Assembly (NCBI GenBank): GCA_014338405.1
Contig: JTDE01000426.1
Coordinates: forward strand, 115,993-179,992
Direction of reading: 5' to 3'
Origin: Paragonimus skrjabini miyazakii
Lineage: Eukaryota > Platyhelminthes > Trematoda > Plagiorchiida > Troglotrematidae
DNA: 64,000 bases
In this document: positions 13,021 to 28,478 of the stretch, one piece after another
Layout: every line of letters starts with the position of its first letter
Position numbering within the stretch: position 1 is the first letter of the stretch
Position numbers and translations under genes: made by a program
The notes under the pieces: model-generated
What the model saw: only the letters and a program-made list of their open reading frames with translations
The model's database searches: none
Told to the model about the DNA's origin: nothing

Positions 13021-16000
13021 GGCACGCCTGCTTATCACGTCTAAACGATCAGCCACGACTGCAGTTTAGTAATGCTCAGTCTGTCTACTTTCCTTCATGG
13101 GAGATAGAGGAGCTGCTTTGTCAATCTTACTCGATGTTCTCTGCCTCATCAGTTAAATATCTTACTTTCACAGTGAACGATATCCCCCAGGTAAGCAAAC
13201 CCCACTGAGAATAGTGCACCTGTGACCGTAGTTCCTGTACTAGTCAGTAAACACTAACTTGGACATTTACCTTTCTTCCGGTTTATCCATTTTGATGTTC
13301 TATGTGTTTTTTTAAAGATTGGATCTTCGTGTGGAACTTTCGTTCAATCCTATGGTGTTATTTTGCACTACGGTAACTTGAACATTTGTTTTGCATAATC
13401 ACATGGGTTGTATCAGTATGTAAGAAGAAGAGTAGATTTGTAAATGAATTCCAAAATCGTTTCACATCAAATGAAAATTTACAGGTCTACCACAATTAGA
13501 TAAATGTGCACAAATCTTGTGAAAATCAAGAACTGACTAGAACAAGAAAGACTCCAAAATTACAATTTTTATAAATAAATTTAATCGGTCAGGTTTGAGC
13601 ATCAGCATCGTTTACCGCTTCAACTCTAGGCACTCCGCTCGTGATTCCAGCGTTTTTACTTACTTCAAATAAACAACTTTTGATTGTTAGTATAGTTCGT
13701 TCATATACGGTATAAGATGCGATAGAACTTATTTAAGATGACTAGCTTTACCATACTTTGAATTCGGCTACGGAAAGGCACTTTAGTTTTGTTGTATTAT
13801 AAAAAATAATCACTTTCTACTATCTTATTTACTCAATGAGAGTAGTCGTGACAACGTCGTAGCTGAATAGTACGCTCTCCAGTTTAGGCGACGCCGCATG
13901 GCGCCAAGACAAACCGCTATTTGCTATTCAGTTTGTATTGACTTGACTCCTATCCAGGCGCTGAAATAGATACATTTTGTCCTGCCCAAATGTATCTATG
14001 GTTGCAATGTAACTCAATCAAGCGAAACCAGCTGGATTGTGCTCTACACACTAACTCATTCTTCAAAGCAATATTTGGAAACCATCTGTCTTCCGGTGTT
14101 CTGCAGCTCGCGATTAGCCCACGGAAATTAACAATGAAAATCTTGCTTAAAAAACGTATATCACTATCACCTGCTTAGTAAGATTTGCTGAGTATGGATA
14201 TGGTCTTAATTATGTCAAACAGACACAAGCAACTATGGACTGTTTTCTGTTCAGCTCTTTCGGGAGATTGGTGAGCTATTATTTGGCATTTGTGGCCAAC
14301 CGATTTGCTCTATAGTGGTTTCGATCAACAGTTTGTAGTAACGCACCCGAGCCACCATGCCTGTCTTGATGTGACCATCTATTAATAATCAACTGTTTGT
14401 GCCAAGTTAGCAGTTACTTCCTTCTCCATCTTCCTATTATATATAGTACTCCTCGATGTTTAAGTTACGTTTAAATTCGTCAAAGATCCTACCACTCCAC
14501 TGTCCTGGTAGTACAAAATATATCGTGTTTCACTCGCCTCAATCTAATGACTTTATTGTACAGCAGGTGCAGGACAGCACAAATATCCCCTGAAATGTAT
14601 GAGATGTTGCATTAAGAATCTTTTTTTATACGGTTGTTTACTCTCACTTTCGTTAAGGTTACATACTCCTGTGGTACTTAGATACCCAGGTGCCCGCAAG
14701 GACCTGCCTTGTTCCTTACTGCATTCAACACTGTCACTAGCAGAACCGATCAAACATACCATTTTTGAGTGCCAGTAGTTGTGTCGTCATTTTAATGCGT
14801 CACCTCTCTACTAGGTACGGCAAAACTATGCCATATTGCCAAGTTGGCTATTCTGACACAAGTGAATCATAATCGGGTCAGGTCGGTCAGAGCATAAATG
14901 AACACAAGCCCTAACCACTTGGGGTGCGTCATCCGTTGAGTACTCTGAGGGCGGTGTTTCTAAAGTGTACTGTCCGGGTGTTGCTCCACCTTTTACTGAA
15001 TCATCCGTAATTCATCTGAATCTATGAGAGTAACCCAAAATAAGATATTCACAACGTGTTTACTTCACTACTGTAACGTTGATGACTCGAAGTTGAACAT
15101 TAATATTAATCCAGTGAATGTTCATTTGGAGTTAGGGATAATCCGTGCACCATGCATACGTTAAGGACTGCTATACAAAGTACAACCAAATACCCATTTA
15201 TAAATCAACTTTTGCATTTCGTAAAGACATGCCCAATTCTCTCCATCGGCAGACCAATATGACACTCAACTCGTGAACGTGCTGATCTGTCAGTGAGGTC
15301 GAACGCATGCTACAGTAGTCCCAGTCATCAATGCGGCAACGGTAATCAAGGTTACATCGAAAACAACAACATATAGTCGGCAGTACAAAAACCATGAATT
15401 AAGTAACTCATAGTGTGATTGAGAAGTAGATGGAAAACGTTGACATGCAGATCGGTTTTTCCAACTGATGAGTTCATTATTCCACGTGTGATACCACGTT
15501 GGTTGTAACTACAGTATACGAAACATCTCTGGTAGTTCACAGCATGCACCTGCGCATTTCCTGACTAACAATATGTGCTGTATAAGCACTGCCTTTTTAA
15601 GCAGCAGTTCACGAAATTAACGTAGATACTTATACACAACAAATGACAACCCATAAAAACTCCCTTCTTTCAAGGCAAGTTCGACACTGCAGGTGTTACA
15701 GTTCATTACATTTTAAGTGTACTATGCATTCCGTGTGTACCAGTCACAATACTAGCGTAGTATATACACAGCGCGGTCTTGTAAATGGCCATGCTACTTA
15801 CAGGGTTAAAATTCGAGCATCACTTGATGGAAATCACCTTTGACTTGTCTCATTTTTAATTGCTCTAGAGACAAAACGCTCGAAACACCTGGGTATATTT
15901 CGTTTCTATCCTAATACGGGACTCTGTGGATAGAAACTGCCGTAGGGGCCTCGTCTCAGTGACATGAATGTACTTTTGGCTTACTCTATGCAATATGGAT

Positions 16001-16664
16001 TTGCAGATGTTATGTTTATCTTTAACCTCTGGGTACTAACTCAGTTGCAAGTTAGTTGTGTTTCTTATCTTGATTGAAGTAAAGTCCTTAAATCACTTCT
16101 GGTGAGCATTAATTGAAGCTGCATAAACTCGGTCTGTCTCACTGGCCCGAGTGGCATTATGATTTTATAAAGTATGGTACCGAAAGTATTATGTGTTTAA
16201 TGGTCACAATTCGCCGGTAGCACGTGATCGGTTTCATGGCGGTTTTTCGGGTATATGTACCAGACGGACCTTGTCACATATTTTACCACAGGAATGACAG
16301 ATGTTGAGTGTTATAGATCCTGACCCATTTGCGAGTTGGCGGGAAGTTTACGGGGAAAACATACATGTTGGGTAGCAGCAATCACGAAACTTATAGTGGA
16401 CGCCCAGAGAAGTTTGCCCATTAAACACATACCGCTCATGCCACCATACTGTATTAGTTAATTTTCCATTTTTTTATATTTGTTAATTTTGTAGATAGCT
16501 TTGACCTTCGTTTTTTTAATGCTCATCAATAACACGCACTGCAGTTTGGAAACAGAGTGGCATTTCAATCTATAAATCTGCGACATGGTCGTTGTGACTA
16601 ATACTCTATCGACTATGCATTGACTACCTCAATCTCTTCAAACAGAAGAAATATCAACAGTTCG

Positions 16665-16725
16665 AGTCCAACCGCAGCAAGCACTCTACCAGCCGAGCTA
16701 CAAAGCCACGCCTGGAGTTCGGAGA
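16665..16725 (-). repeat. tRNA-like D-arm fragment
   Basis: The minus strand carries TAGCTCGGCTGGTAGAGTG, an excellent tRNA D-arm and box A. The expected anticodon arm is shortened and box B is corrupted (GGTTGGACTCGAA). This is a tRNA-derived repeat or pseudogene, not an intact tRNA. Confidence 0.5.
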
Positions 16726-19700
16726 TCCCACATTTGTGTTCACTTACCCACTCATTCCACTCTGTCATATGAAATCAGCTAAATGATCCAGCAGACTGAC
16801 ACATCAATTAGTTCACGTTAGAATTCAACAAAGTCGTACTCATATCTTCCACATATGAAAGCCAATTAACTCAATAAGTATGTGTTGCAAATTAGTAGTG
16901 ACAGGAGCTGACAGGTAACTTGGTACCCGACTATTTACGGTAGTACTTGAAACAATCTGCCTCAAAATTTTAATAGTTAATTCAGCCATAAAACTGGGTT
17001 GGTTTAGGAGGCTAGCTGGTGAAAAATTAAGAGGAAATACAAAACCGTGCCACCAGTCAAATTCCACACATAAATAGAAGGCGTGATAGATAAGAAAAGT
17101 AATTGACGTATCTCCTTGCAAACCTAATGATCGCGATTCTGCGGGTCATTGGCTCGATTCCCCGGCTGCATCATCAGCCATCTCCTACTTCACTGGTAGT
17201 CACTGTAAATAAATACTTCGCGTGGATCTAATGAAAAGCGAGAGAGTATAGTTAATCTTCGACTTAAGAATTTCGCCTGCTGTAATGTAACCAGAAACGG
17301 TGAGGTCACCAGATTGCGTATGAGAAATTCCACTACAGTTTGATGCCGACACTAAGCATAAAGCATCGAGTTCATCGACAACACTATCGGAACAGTACAT
17401 CAACAGGAGCGTATACATGCAATGACCAATCGATGGAGTAAGCAAAGATGGCTTTCTGACTTCAAAAACAAGTATAAAAACATAGAATCTGTCTTATAGA
17501 TAACCCCTAGATACTTTTTTAAAAAATGGGAGTGAAGATTTCGTTTGGATGAAAACAGACTGAAAACAGACCGGTTGAAAGGTTAGTCCGACTGCAAAAA
17601 CCTTGGTCAGCTGTGCGGTGTTCAATTTAAGTTAGTAGATGGTTCCTTATAGGGACTGTCTTTTGTAAAAAAAAATACAGCGTGTTGCGGCAATTTGATT
17701 TGGTATACAACTGAGCACAAAACGTTGACCAACTTGGTAATTGAACATACGAAGGAAACGGAATCGAGCGTTTGATGTTCGATATCATCTGCATATTTGT
17801 TTAAAAAGTGCTAACGTAAATCGACATAGATGAAAAAGAAGAAGAGGGGAGGGTTGCATCCCGAGAATTGTCAAAACAAGTGACGAATAGCGAAAGGGTT
17901 TGGCAACTCGACTGATATTGGTATACTACTCTCACAAGCGATCAATGAGTGAGAAGTGAATGTCACATTTGTTGGAAATATAAAGTAACACTTGTCTAAT
18001 TACACCATCAAGTCTACAACTGTAATCTGAGAAACGTATCTGAACGATTACAGATATTTTTCCCAAAGTTTGATAGAATAGAATGAATTGGATATTTCTG
18101 GTAAACCTAGGCAAATTTGGCAAAATCTGTTTCATATGTACACACCTATTAAGGAAACTATTGATTATTCCCAATTTGTGGATTCTCAATCGGTTTCAAA
18201 CTTTTTCAGCTTAGATGGATTTGTGTAGGATAAATTGCAACCTAATAAGAGTGTTACACAATGAGCTTATTTTAACAAATAATGATTCATCTTCACTAAA
18301 TAATCACACACTACTGTCTGCTGTATTGGTTAGCTTGAACATGATAATCTTATAAATAATCACATTCATGTCACAATTCAACGAAATCTTTTCGTTCACT
18401 GCTTTTAAAACTGCGATAATTTTTTAGTTAAAAAGAACCGTGATTAGAATGGATATAGTGTTCTGAAGAAATCACCAACGGTACGTATTCACCGCCCAGC
18501 TAAACAGTCGACATTATGTCAGTGAACTTCCAGAAAAGGTTGTATCAGTGGTGAATTTATATAAGAACACGCTGAACATGAGATTCATCCTAAAAGTCGT
18601 ACAGTCTAATAGGCAACGACTGTTGCTCAGGTTTAACTTGTCTCACTTCACGCCCAGTACACACCTGTTCCCGAGTCCCGTTTATCCAGACAATCGTGCA
18701 TGACACGCCTAGTCGACACACATGTGGTAAAGTTGAGCACGGTATATTATGAAGCGATGTATGCGCACGTAATGAGGGCTGCGAACCAAAAATGGACAGT
18801 CATCAGCGATGAGCTCAGTAGGAATGGGAGAGTCTTGAAAAATAACAGGGAAGCATAAATAGTGAAACTGGGAAAATTTACAAGACATTCTCGTAAGGTG
18901 AGTAGACAAGATAAAGTTAGAAATACATGAGACGACAGTTCTTTGGCCGAAAAAAAGGTGGCAGTAAAGTACGGAGTACTCGAGTTAAGAGGCCGCTGTG
19001 TACAGCACAAGATTTGAATCCTAAGTCATCAACGTCGTCAGTTGTTCAAGAATGATAGTAGCTAAAAATGCTAATCACAGTCATTGATTGTAAGTGTAAC
19101 CGCAAGTTTAAAACTTTGTGGTATACACACAAAATATAAACGTTTGAAACTAGTATGCACTTGGCTGTTTAGTGCGCTGTCAAAAAATGGTTTCAGAATT
19201 AACGCAAAATCCTAGCTAGATAAGTAAGTGCAAAATAACTGCAATATTCAGTATGACAATGTATCAGCCTTGGTGTGGGTATCTTTACGGCTAGATTAAG
19301 AGTAATCTAGAAAGAGCTTGGATGTATGTTGTAAGCGAGGAGTTTATCGGCAAACTGCTTACCTGCCTTCGAATCGGATTCATCAATGACATTAACCAAG
19401 TAACTGGGTGAAATTCCAATGCATCATTCCAGAAACTACATGTATTTGTTAGAGAGTTGGGTTTTTTTTCTTAAAGACGAACAACTACCGAACAATATAA
19501 CCTATACGGGCATGTAAGCGTTACCGACCCATAAAAAAGGATGACGAGGGATAGAACTACTATGAAACAAACCAGATAAGGATTACTATCCAGGCTTTAA
19601 TCATAACGTTATACATATGTGTATGAGAGGGTCTGCTTGCTTCAGTATAAATTTGCTCCAGATCGATCAGTGTCCGAAAGCGGATGCAACCCCGATTAGG

Positions 19701-22700
19701 TAGCTCTTAGCACTGCTCAGGGAGCTGTTGTTGTTGAGGAGTTGGGGAATGAGGAACAGCAAAGTTCTAACAAGTATTTTATGCATAGGAGCTGAAGGCC
19801 TAGAGGGTTAGTCATCTTTCATACGCGATAGGCTCTCGGTTACAGACGCGTTCAGGCAACTCTGTAAGGAACTCGCTTGATTCGGTTTGGACTTAGCTTG
19901 TCGAATAGACATAAAACGGAGGATTTAAACTTCTTTAATTATGTGTCACATTTTACCAAAATTCTACATCAGTTCAACACCAGAATTTGTGCGTTCCATT
20001 TTCAAAACTTTTGCTAGATCTCACTTGGGATAAGGAAAAGATAATCCTTGCGCTATCTTTCATACAGTAACGAAACGGCACTCTGTTTTTTTACTAACTT
20101 GACTCGAGTTAACGGATGTTCTTCAGCTGCTAGTCTAAAACGCCTCAAATTTGCTGTATTCGTTTACGCTAATCCGAGAGTAGAAGGCCAGTTCCTATTG
20201 TGTTTTTAGATTGATTTTCAACGAGCTCGTGTGAAGTGAAAAAACGCGTTTGGGCACGGCATTTTGTGCGTATGTGTGACTTGTGCTACTGTCTAGGGTT
20301 TTTTCACCTTCATCCTGGATTGAAATGAGTTTTTATGCCTACAACTTATGCATAATATATCAACCGATGAATAGAGCTGATGTAGGTTAGGCGACAGTGT
20401 TGGCATCAACAGAGGTCGGCTGAGAAGTAGTGTATGTGTGTGTGGACGGGGGTAATCCATAGGATACAAGCAGTACCTCCAAAGACGTTACAGTTAACAT
20501 ATTGTCTTCTCGAATACAATAGTTCTTAGTAAAAATGGAATAGTTAAATTGTAGGCAACCCTTACTTAATCAATTTGGTCTGTTGTCAGAGTAGCTCGTT
20601 AAAGTCTAGCTTGCCGAGGGCGGCAATTCTCCTGAGATGTTTGGCGGAAAAGAGTTGGTGAATTATGGATGTTGACACAGCCAGTGTCCCGATGTGGTAG
20701 GTTCCATCGGGGATACTGCATGTCACTCGGAAGTGACGATGTTAGTGTTGCTGAGATGGTTGGAATTGTGAAGCAAATTGAACCATCCCATCAACAGGGG
20801 CTTGGTCTGATCTTCTTTCTTGTATGATTTGTGTATTTGTCAGTTACGATTTGGAGAAGAAAAAAAGCTATTCGCAGAAGTCTCCAAATGGGGCAGATTA
20901 GTCCAGCAGAATTCCGCTTATAATTTGCTTTTCTTGAACAGCAAGTTTGGTAAAACTATAATACGACTGTTACTTCTGACAAAGATGTATTCAAGTGTGT
21001 ATGCTTCAGTCCACACTGAACCACACTTTCATCCTTTTAAGCCAAATTGTGCTTGTTTCTGGTCTTCTAACACATACAGAGACCAACAGTAAAGCATCTA
21101 TATTCATCAGACCTGATGCGGCACTGTTCGTAAGCCTCAGCTTTGCCAGCATCTGAGTCTTCGACAAACATTTAAGTGTAAAAAGAAACCAAGTAAATAG
21201 TCGTGAATGATGATTTAATACTTATATTTTGCAGGAATACGTCAATTGACCAAAACCGTTGCGGATATCCAAGCTATGGTTTCCTAAGTTCAGGGACATC
21301 TGCCTTACCACCTTTTACAGATTGCCGTGTTGCTATTAAAAACTCATGACAATTAAATTTGGTTGCAACATTTTCATATTTTAATGGTGTTCGAACTCTG
21401 GATGCTAGATCGCATGATCGCAACCAGAAACGTCCAGTTGTAGAGCGCAATCACCTAATCACTGCCATGGGTGTAGATATAAAGTCCCGTGGATCCATTT
21501 TATTGATTAGCCAAAAATGACTTACTTCCACACTCAAGTCCTTTGGCGTAACTGTGCGTAAAATTACCGGAACATCGTTCCGTAGGTTAACAGGCGTTAA
21601 TAAGCCCGCGTTGGTTTTAAACCCTTGATAGTAAAGTTTAGGAGACAATTACATTATCACCGCTTGTATAGAGAGTAAAACCTTATCACTGCTTATATGA
21701 GATTGTGATTGAATATTCAGGTGCAATGATTAGATCATGCTACCGTGAGGCGAGTTCGATTTCATAGTACCACGATAGACTCACCGATACTTATCAGGGA
21801 TAAAATCATCACAGATAGACGGACAAGTCAAAAATTATTTTTAGAAAGCTATTCCGTCCGTAACAAACCAGTTGTAATGACCGATTTTCAATTAAGTATC
21901 GTGGAGATTCACTAATTCGAATCGCATCAAATCATGAAATACTGCTGTGGACATCCCACAAAACTGTTTGGTCAGTACGACAATACTGTACACTAAAAAG
22001 TTGTTGGATACACTACATCGTTATTCCATCGGATATTACTACTTTTTTGGATCAAGGTATTGGTATTGTCACAATTTCAAGACATTCTCGTTAGATTAAA
22101 GAAAAACATTTATCTGAAAGTTAGCCAAATGCACCAGTTTTAAATTATATCAATTTGTTGTTGTAAGATTCAGTTTTTCTCTATCTGACGAAAAACAACG
22201 AAATATATTTCATGACAAAAATGCCATTAAATCAGTAATTATTAAAAGAATTTTGTAAACTTCAGTAATAAATTAAACAAGGTAACATATGCAAAGAGAT
22301 ATTTGTAAATCTAGAGGTACATTTATATTTAAACAAAAAACTATATAATGTGGACAAAAATCACTCACAAGATGATAACTAGCGACTAGCAGTAATATAT
22401 ACTTCCAGTTTCAAGGGATGTATAATTAAAAACGATCACCTTATAATGTCTGAAAACATGCAGCAGACCTGTATACATGCTACCACTTGGATTCCTGCTC
22501 CGGTTCACGTTAACACTAAACTGCTTTGTTGTCCAAGATGCTACCGACTTCAAATTAGGCTCGACGAAAATGTTGTGTCTAAACCTTCGGCTTCAACTGC
22601 TAACACATTGACGGTTCCATCGTATTGAGAGTATGCATGGCTAGTATCCTGTTAATTCCAATCTATACTCTGGCGAGTATAACTTTGTGTCTAACTTACA

Positions 22701-24654
22701 TAGATACGTCTTACTCAGTCCGCTGAGTAACACTTTCGTCACTGTCGGATAGTCTTGAACGCAAATGCTGTAATTAAACTTGGATTCTAACCAGCCAAAA
22801 ACAACTACAAAATGAGGTCACTCGTGTAAACTATTTTTTCTGAAAGTTACTGCATCACTTATTTATCCGTATGATAATTTTATTTAGAACATCAAATATT
22901 TATGCCACGTGAAGTAAACGCCGACAGTGAAGTGCAGAATGAGTGCTTTGAGGTTCGTATGTCCCGGTTGTTACGTTTGATCATACGAAGTGTTCAGACT
23001 CCACTAACGGAACAAATGTGAACAAGGGCCTCACACTAAAAGAGCCCACATAATGGTGCCTGACAGTAACATCCCTCACGGAATCAACAGACTCAACAAT
23101 GTTACAAGGGGATAATCTTCGTCATATAGGCAAGCTTTAATAGTTCAGCTAGGCACTTAGTAATAGCAAAATACGGTGAACGGTACATATCAAGTATCGA
23201 CCTTAAGGGACCGATGATTCTATGATCTTTGAAAATATTGCGTAAACTAGGAGAAAGTGTCAAGTTGGTATTATTCAGTGAGAGTGATGTTGTAAAACAT
23301 AGCCATGCCGCTACAGTTGACTAACGAGGGGTGTGGCTTCGCTACACTTATTCATTATCTGTCAATCTTGGCAGAATTGTGTCAATATAATCACATATAT
23401 ACATATAATCATATTTAGAATGACGATCTTTCACAGCGATCCGATTTTTCCAGGGGGCTGTCAAAAGACATACGAAAACTACTCAGTATATTGAGGCTCT
23501 AGGGAATTGCCGTATTCTTAGGGGACATCAGCTTTGGTGATGGCTGCAATAACTGTTATCGGATCAGGTCTAAACTGTTCAAACCACATAGCCGCCTGGA
23601 AGGTTTAGTCTTAAAGACTTTCGGAATTTGTACTTTTTACTCCAGTTGACCACTCTCATAATATGGACAACAAATTTGGTGGAAACAATTAATCTGTCAA
23701 TGCTAAACAGTTTGACAGATAAGTTAATCTAGGAGAAACAAAAGTATGAAAGTTCTGGGCTTTGATTAGACTAGAACAAGCTGTATAAACAGAATGCACA
23801 GGGTCAGTCACTGTAGTACCTGATGAATCAAAATTGAGCCTCTAAATTATCAAATTTGTTAGATTACTTCCTAGTAAAATTAATTAACTTTTCAACTGTG
23901 ATACTAATAACTTCCCAATTCATGTGGCACAGCTAGCCTTGTCTGGGCGGGTTGTTTCTTTCGCTGGTATTAGTTCAACTCAATCACATATTTTTCATAA
24001 TTAGGTTTTATACGATTATATTAAACAGTCAGAAAGTATGTTTGATTTATAAAAAATCAAGATTACGTAATTATGTACAATAACATACCCCCAAACTAAA
24101 CCTGTAGGATGGAAATTACACTACATGACCGAGCAGCTAATCGGGAAATTCATGCTACAAATGATACCAGTTAGCTTCGTATCACAAATCGGACGTTCGA
24201 TTGTGTTAAGCATCTTGTGAGTAGCCAAACTGTAAGTCAGACTGGAGTTACAAAAAGTGTTTCCAGTGAGCATTATTTTCTTTATTGACTGTAGTGTTCA
24301 TCCTCATTATTTCGTTTTTCCTGATAGGCATCTGTCGGTAAATATCGCAGTTATCGGTTTATTGTAACTTATAAACAGATCCAAGAGACTCGCGTGGAAT
24401 GGGAGTATGTATACAATGTGTTTCGTTTGCAAAATGTTCTTATTGATTAAAGCATATATTATAGGTAATGGGGAATTTGACTTGCGCAAATTGAGCATTG
24501 TTTACTTCCCACCACAGTTATACCTTTAGGTCGAATTTTCCAACAGAGTTAAATGGACAATACTATGTATCCACTTAAAATGAGCGAGTACTCTCTATAT
24601 TGCTTACAAGTGAAGGGGGCTGAGAGTTTGCATATAGCTGTTCAGTCGTGATTT

Positions 24655-24765
24655 ACGCGAACTCAATGGCACATAAGCTGACACAGCTAATTTACAAGAA
24701 TGTATGTCCGAGTTCAAACCCTGGTCGTTGCCAGGATGTGCATTACCGAAGCGCATATTTAAAGT
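24655..24765 (+). repeat. Degenerate tRNA-like or composite SINE fragment
   Basis: Box B-like GAGTTCAAACC at 24710-24720 is followed by 'ctggtcgttgccaggatgtg', then 'cattaccga'. This parallels the 'tcccggcagtggcgatgat' stretch after box B in the composite SINE at 45320. A weak box A (TGGCACATAAG) lies near 24667. Confidence 0.35.
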
Positions 24766-27700
24766 AGCACGCTTTGGCGCGCTGCTATCGGATACAAACA
24801 AATTCTAGCGCACATGCGCTCTTAACAGGCATGTCTAATCGTGTACAGTGACGGCAACAGTTTGGTCGTGGTTAGAGCTGTCCTAACAGCCACGCTTTAT
24901 ACGTCAGAATTTCGGTCGAACTCAAGATCGGTGGCCGAGTCATCGCCCAGTGGGTGACCACTAAGCAAAAATGATAATCGGTCAGAACGATGGGCAGGAG
25001 CTAAATAGTGGTCAAAAAGACCAACTCATAATGAAAAACTGGTATTATTTCATACAGGAGTCGAATTCAACGTATAAGAGAAATTTCTGTTAGCCCTTCC
25101 TACTGACCCACTTTGTTTTGTTAGCACACACTACGATTAATGTGCTACTATAGTATAGAAAATAACGTTTGTATGACATAGATTCCAGACCAACATATTA
25201 ATATGCGATGCTTGAATAATCAAGGTGGTTCTGCAACATTGTTTCCAACTCACACTTTCGCCTCAATTTCAATACAAAGTGTCGAACAACCAATTCTCCG
25301 GTTGGAAAAATTGCGCACAGCACATTTTCACGAACATCCGTTATGCATGCATGATTTCCCCGGTGAATTTCCTCTAGTTCATTGCTTGTGTTGTGCGGAC
25401 ATATGTATGGATGCTTCTGTGTGTGCATGTGTTCTACTGTAAGAATAACTTCTACCGTGTAGTAGTAAACCTTCCTTTCGCAATAGCGGGAAAGTATGAG
25501 AAAGGGGAAGAGTTTGAAAAGCTTGAATCTATGACGGACCCACCCACTCACACGCCTGCATGCATACATCCCTGTTCCAAATCTCCGTAGGATGAAATTC
25601 TAAGGTTCCTCAGCCATACGTAGTTGCACTATGCTAACATCTGATGATGTGACCACAAAGTTTGACTTTCCCTAGTTCGTTGTCGCCGTCATCCCTGCTC
25701 CTACACTTTTTGCAGGGCGCGCGACTTGTCCAGCATTAGCATACTTAGAGGGTCGAACAGTTGAATGGCTGCAAGTGGTTACCCAACAGGATAGCTGGGT
25801 AAGATACACAGAACAGAAATGTCTACGCCGTCGAGCGTGACGATGCCGTTTCCGACCGACTGGTGAAGTTGGCTTTATTTTTATCAGTGTTTTGTGTTCT
25901 GCGGTGATGTTGGTGGGGCGGGTGGCATCTACAAAGAGGCTGTTGTTGATGGTTCGACAAAACCAAAGAAGAGTTATGTTGGTTCGTGTTTGTGTGTATG
26001 TTTGTATGTGGTATTCCATTGTTATAACCCTATCTTTTCATGCAACCAACGGACGCGTGTTCTAAGGTGGTCACGTGCTGACCGTAAGGTAGAAGATCAT
26101 AGAAGAAAAGGTGCTAGCGAGGTCAGCCAAGTATTTACGCAGGTAAAAACAAGTGCATGCAGTTAGCAGGGGTTTCAGGAATACGTTCGTGTCATTGTAC
26201 CTTACAGCGGTCTAAATTTAACAAATGCCTACTCGCCAATACTCATAGCCGTTAGGGAGCTTCTCAGAAAATTTGAAGTGGGTAGTTGAATGTGCTCCGG
26301 CCGTAAAGTTTAAGGTTTGCATTTTTAGATACACTCATTGGCATGTGCACGCAAGCACAAACAGTGATAAAGCTCCCAAGTTATCCACACATGTTAGGCG
26401 TGGTTGTCAAACAAAGACTTCGTGTACTTGTGAGTGCAGGTGGTGGCACGCTAGTATGGATAACTCGATTCCGTATGCTCACTTGGGGGAAAACACTCAG
26501 TGTTTACGTTGTTGATAACAAGGTTAGAGTTGTATTATTCAGAGTTTTGATAGGCAGATGATTCATTTTGGCTATACTTGTCATATTTTACTGCAAGCGT
26601 GCAACGCGGTTGCGGGCTATCAAAAATATCTTCCAGATGGAGGTGTGACTTGCTATTCAAGGTTGATTGCTCTTCGGTTTGCTCCACTCTGAAGTAAGAT
26701 AACTGATGGAATTCACTCTACCCAACCCCTAACAAATATCTACAGTAAACCACAGTTAGTGTCAGGCAACAGAATCATACTTCTACAAAATCCACACATG
26801 ATATGTAACACCAAAAGGTAAATGTGATCACTTCCGCATGAAAATTTGCGCAAATAAAATGCGTGGAACCATCCACTAATTTAAAATGCTACCTTTTCTT
26901 GTGGATTCTCTTACAATGATTGGTTAACCACGGGTTAATATAGAACCAAGTTCATGATAATGGATGTCACATATAAATCTACGATTACTCAATAATGGAA
27001 ACCCACTGCGAAGTACGATACTAACGCAGACCTAAAAAAGATGTGGTATAATCGGCTGTAAGAACAGGTCAAAATGAGTGGCCGGGTTCAAATTTTCTTA
27101 CGACTTCTGTCGTTAGAGCATCAATATTCACTACAAGCAGATTTAATCTAAACTGTCCCTGATTTTATTAGACTTGTGAGTCGTAGAAATCAGTCTGAAA
27201 GCTAGTGTGATCCAGTTTTAGGGCAATCAGTATTACGGTATACCTTCCACCTAAGTTGAAAATGATCCATTTATCAGTGCATACAGTTACCTACTGATTT
27301 TGTAATCTGTTCTCTTCCAAGGCATACTTATGAATAGCCCTGTCAACAAGTGTCAGTTAAGGTTTGAAGATTTCGTAGTAAACTCTTAAATCGTATTTTA
27401 TATAGACTTTTTCCTCAAAAATTCGATTTTTATGTTTGATCAAAGATATGCTACTGAATGTAAATCCGGACTTTGCGGTGGCCAGGTGAGCTTCTAGAAA
27501 GCCAGTGTCCATAAGAGTTTACGTACAGCGATGACAACATGTAAGGAATCATTAGTGTACTGAATGATTATTTGTTCTGTGATATACCAAGAGTTGTTTA
27601 CACTAAAACTGATGGTATGATGCTCCAACTTATGTCTAAATATGTCATCTGGATTATTCGTTCTCAAATGAAGTATGAAAATAGCCCAAAACCGTGGACT

Positions 27701-28294
27701 TCCATATTTTTAACGAATAAGTTCTTTGAGATGTGCAAATCGAATTTCTTATATTTTCACTACTATATTACCTTGATGTTGAGACGATCAAATATTGACA
27801 ATTAACTTCATCAGGCTGCATACCAGTTGAATAGAACATATCATCTTTATGCTTAGGTTCAAGCGAAAATCTAGGAATTTTTTTATCCATATTCAATTAC
27901 TTTGAGCATCAAAGTGTGTGATGTTTTTCTAAATCAAATTCAAGAATGCACCCTCATATTGTGTCCATCAAGACAACCTAGCTTGTACACGAGACCAATT
28001 AAGAAAACAATTCATATGCTGATAAATGTCCGCTGGATTGCACGAAGAACGAACTGTTAGCCTCAAACATGTCGCACTATATCGGGTATGCTGCCTGTTG
28101 TTTCAAACTTCTTGATGATCTGTTACAGCATGCAGAGAGTTATTTATTTCATTTGGCCTAATCCAGTGTACTCTCTATTCAGCACTGTATCGCTCAACCG
28201 AACGAGTCTAACATGTGCTGAGAGTATTCCGTGTCAAAATAAAATGAATATCACCCACAGTTGAACGCATTCTTTGAATTCACATAGACTGTTC

Positions 28295-28478
28295 ACTCAG
28301 TCCCTTTCGGAAATGGCACTTTACTCGAGTTTCACTCTTTTCAGAGATCGTCCGCAGTACACATTCTTGCAGTGACAACTGTGACCATGTTTTTCTGAGT
28401 TGTAACCATCTCACCCGCTACCATGTGTTCATGAGCAACCAATGACTTCACTTACACACGACTGAATCATGCATATTG
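28295..28478 (-). repeat. Composite SINE copy
   Basis: In reverse this matches the family. 'ccctttcggaaatggcac' near 28300 answers the 'ttcgaaaggggccgactgg' body block. 'actcgagtttcactctttt' near 28323 and 'cgcagtacacattcttgcag' near 28352 follow. 'aaccaatgacttcacttaca' near 28438, followed by 'cacgactgaatcat', answers the 'taatgtgaggtcaatgg' region 5' of the tRNA-like part. It therefore includes tail, tRNA-like centre and part of the 5' module, all degraded. Confidence 0.65.

Noticed and set aside
16665..16725. Functional tRNA gene on the minus strand
   Set aside because: The D-arm is good, but the anticodon arm is shortened, box B is corrupted and no acceptor stem closes.
25198..25590. Opposed open frames on both strands in Pax intron 1
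   Set aside because: Neither frame shows a domain, signal or splice context, and they overlap each other, so at most one could be real.
25672..26019. 115-codon minus-strand frame with an Arg/His-rich patch
   Set aside because: The basic patch comes from simple sequence. No family was recognised and there is no convincing start or splice context.
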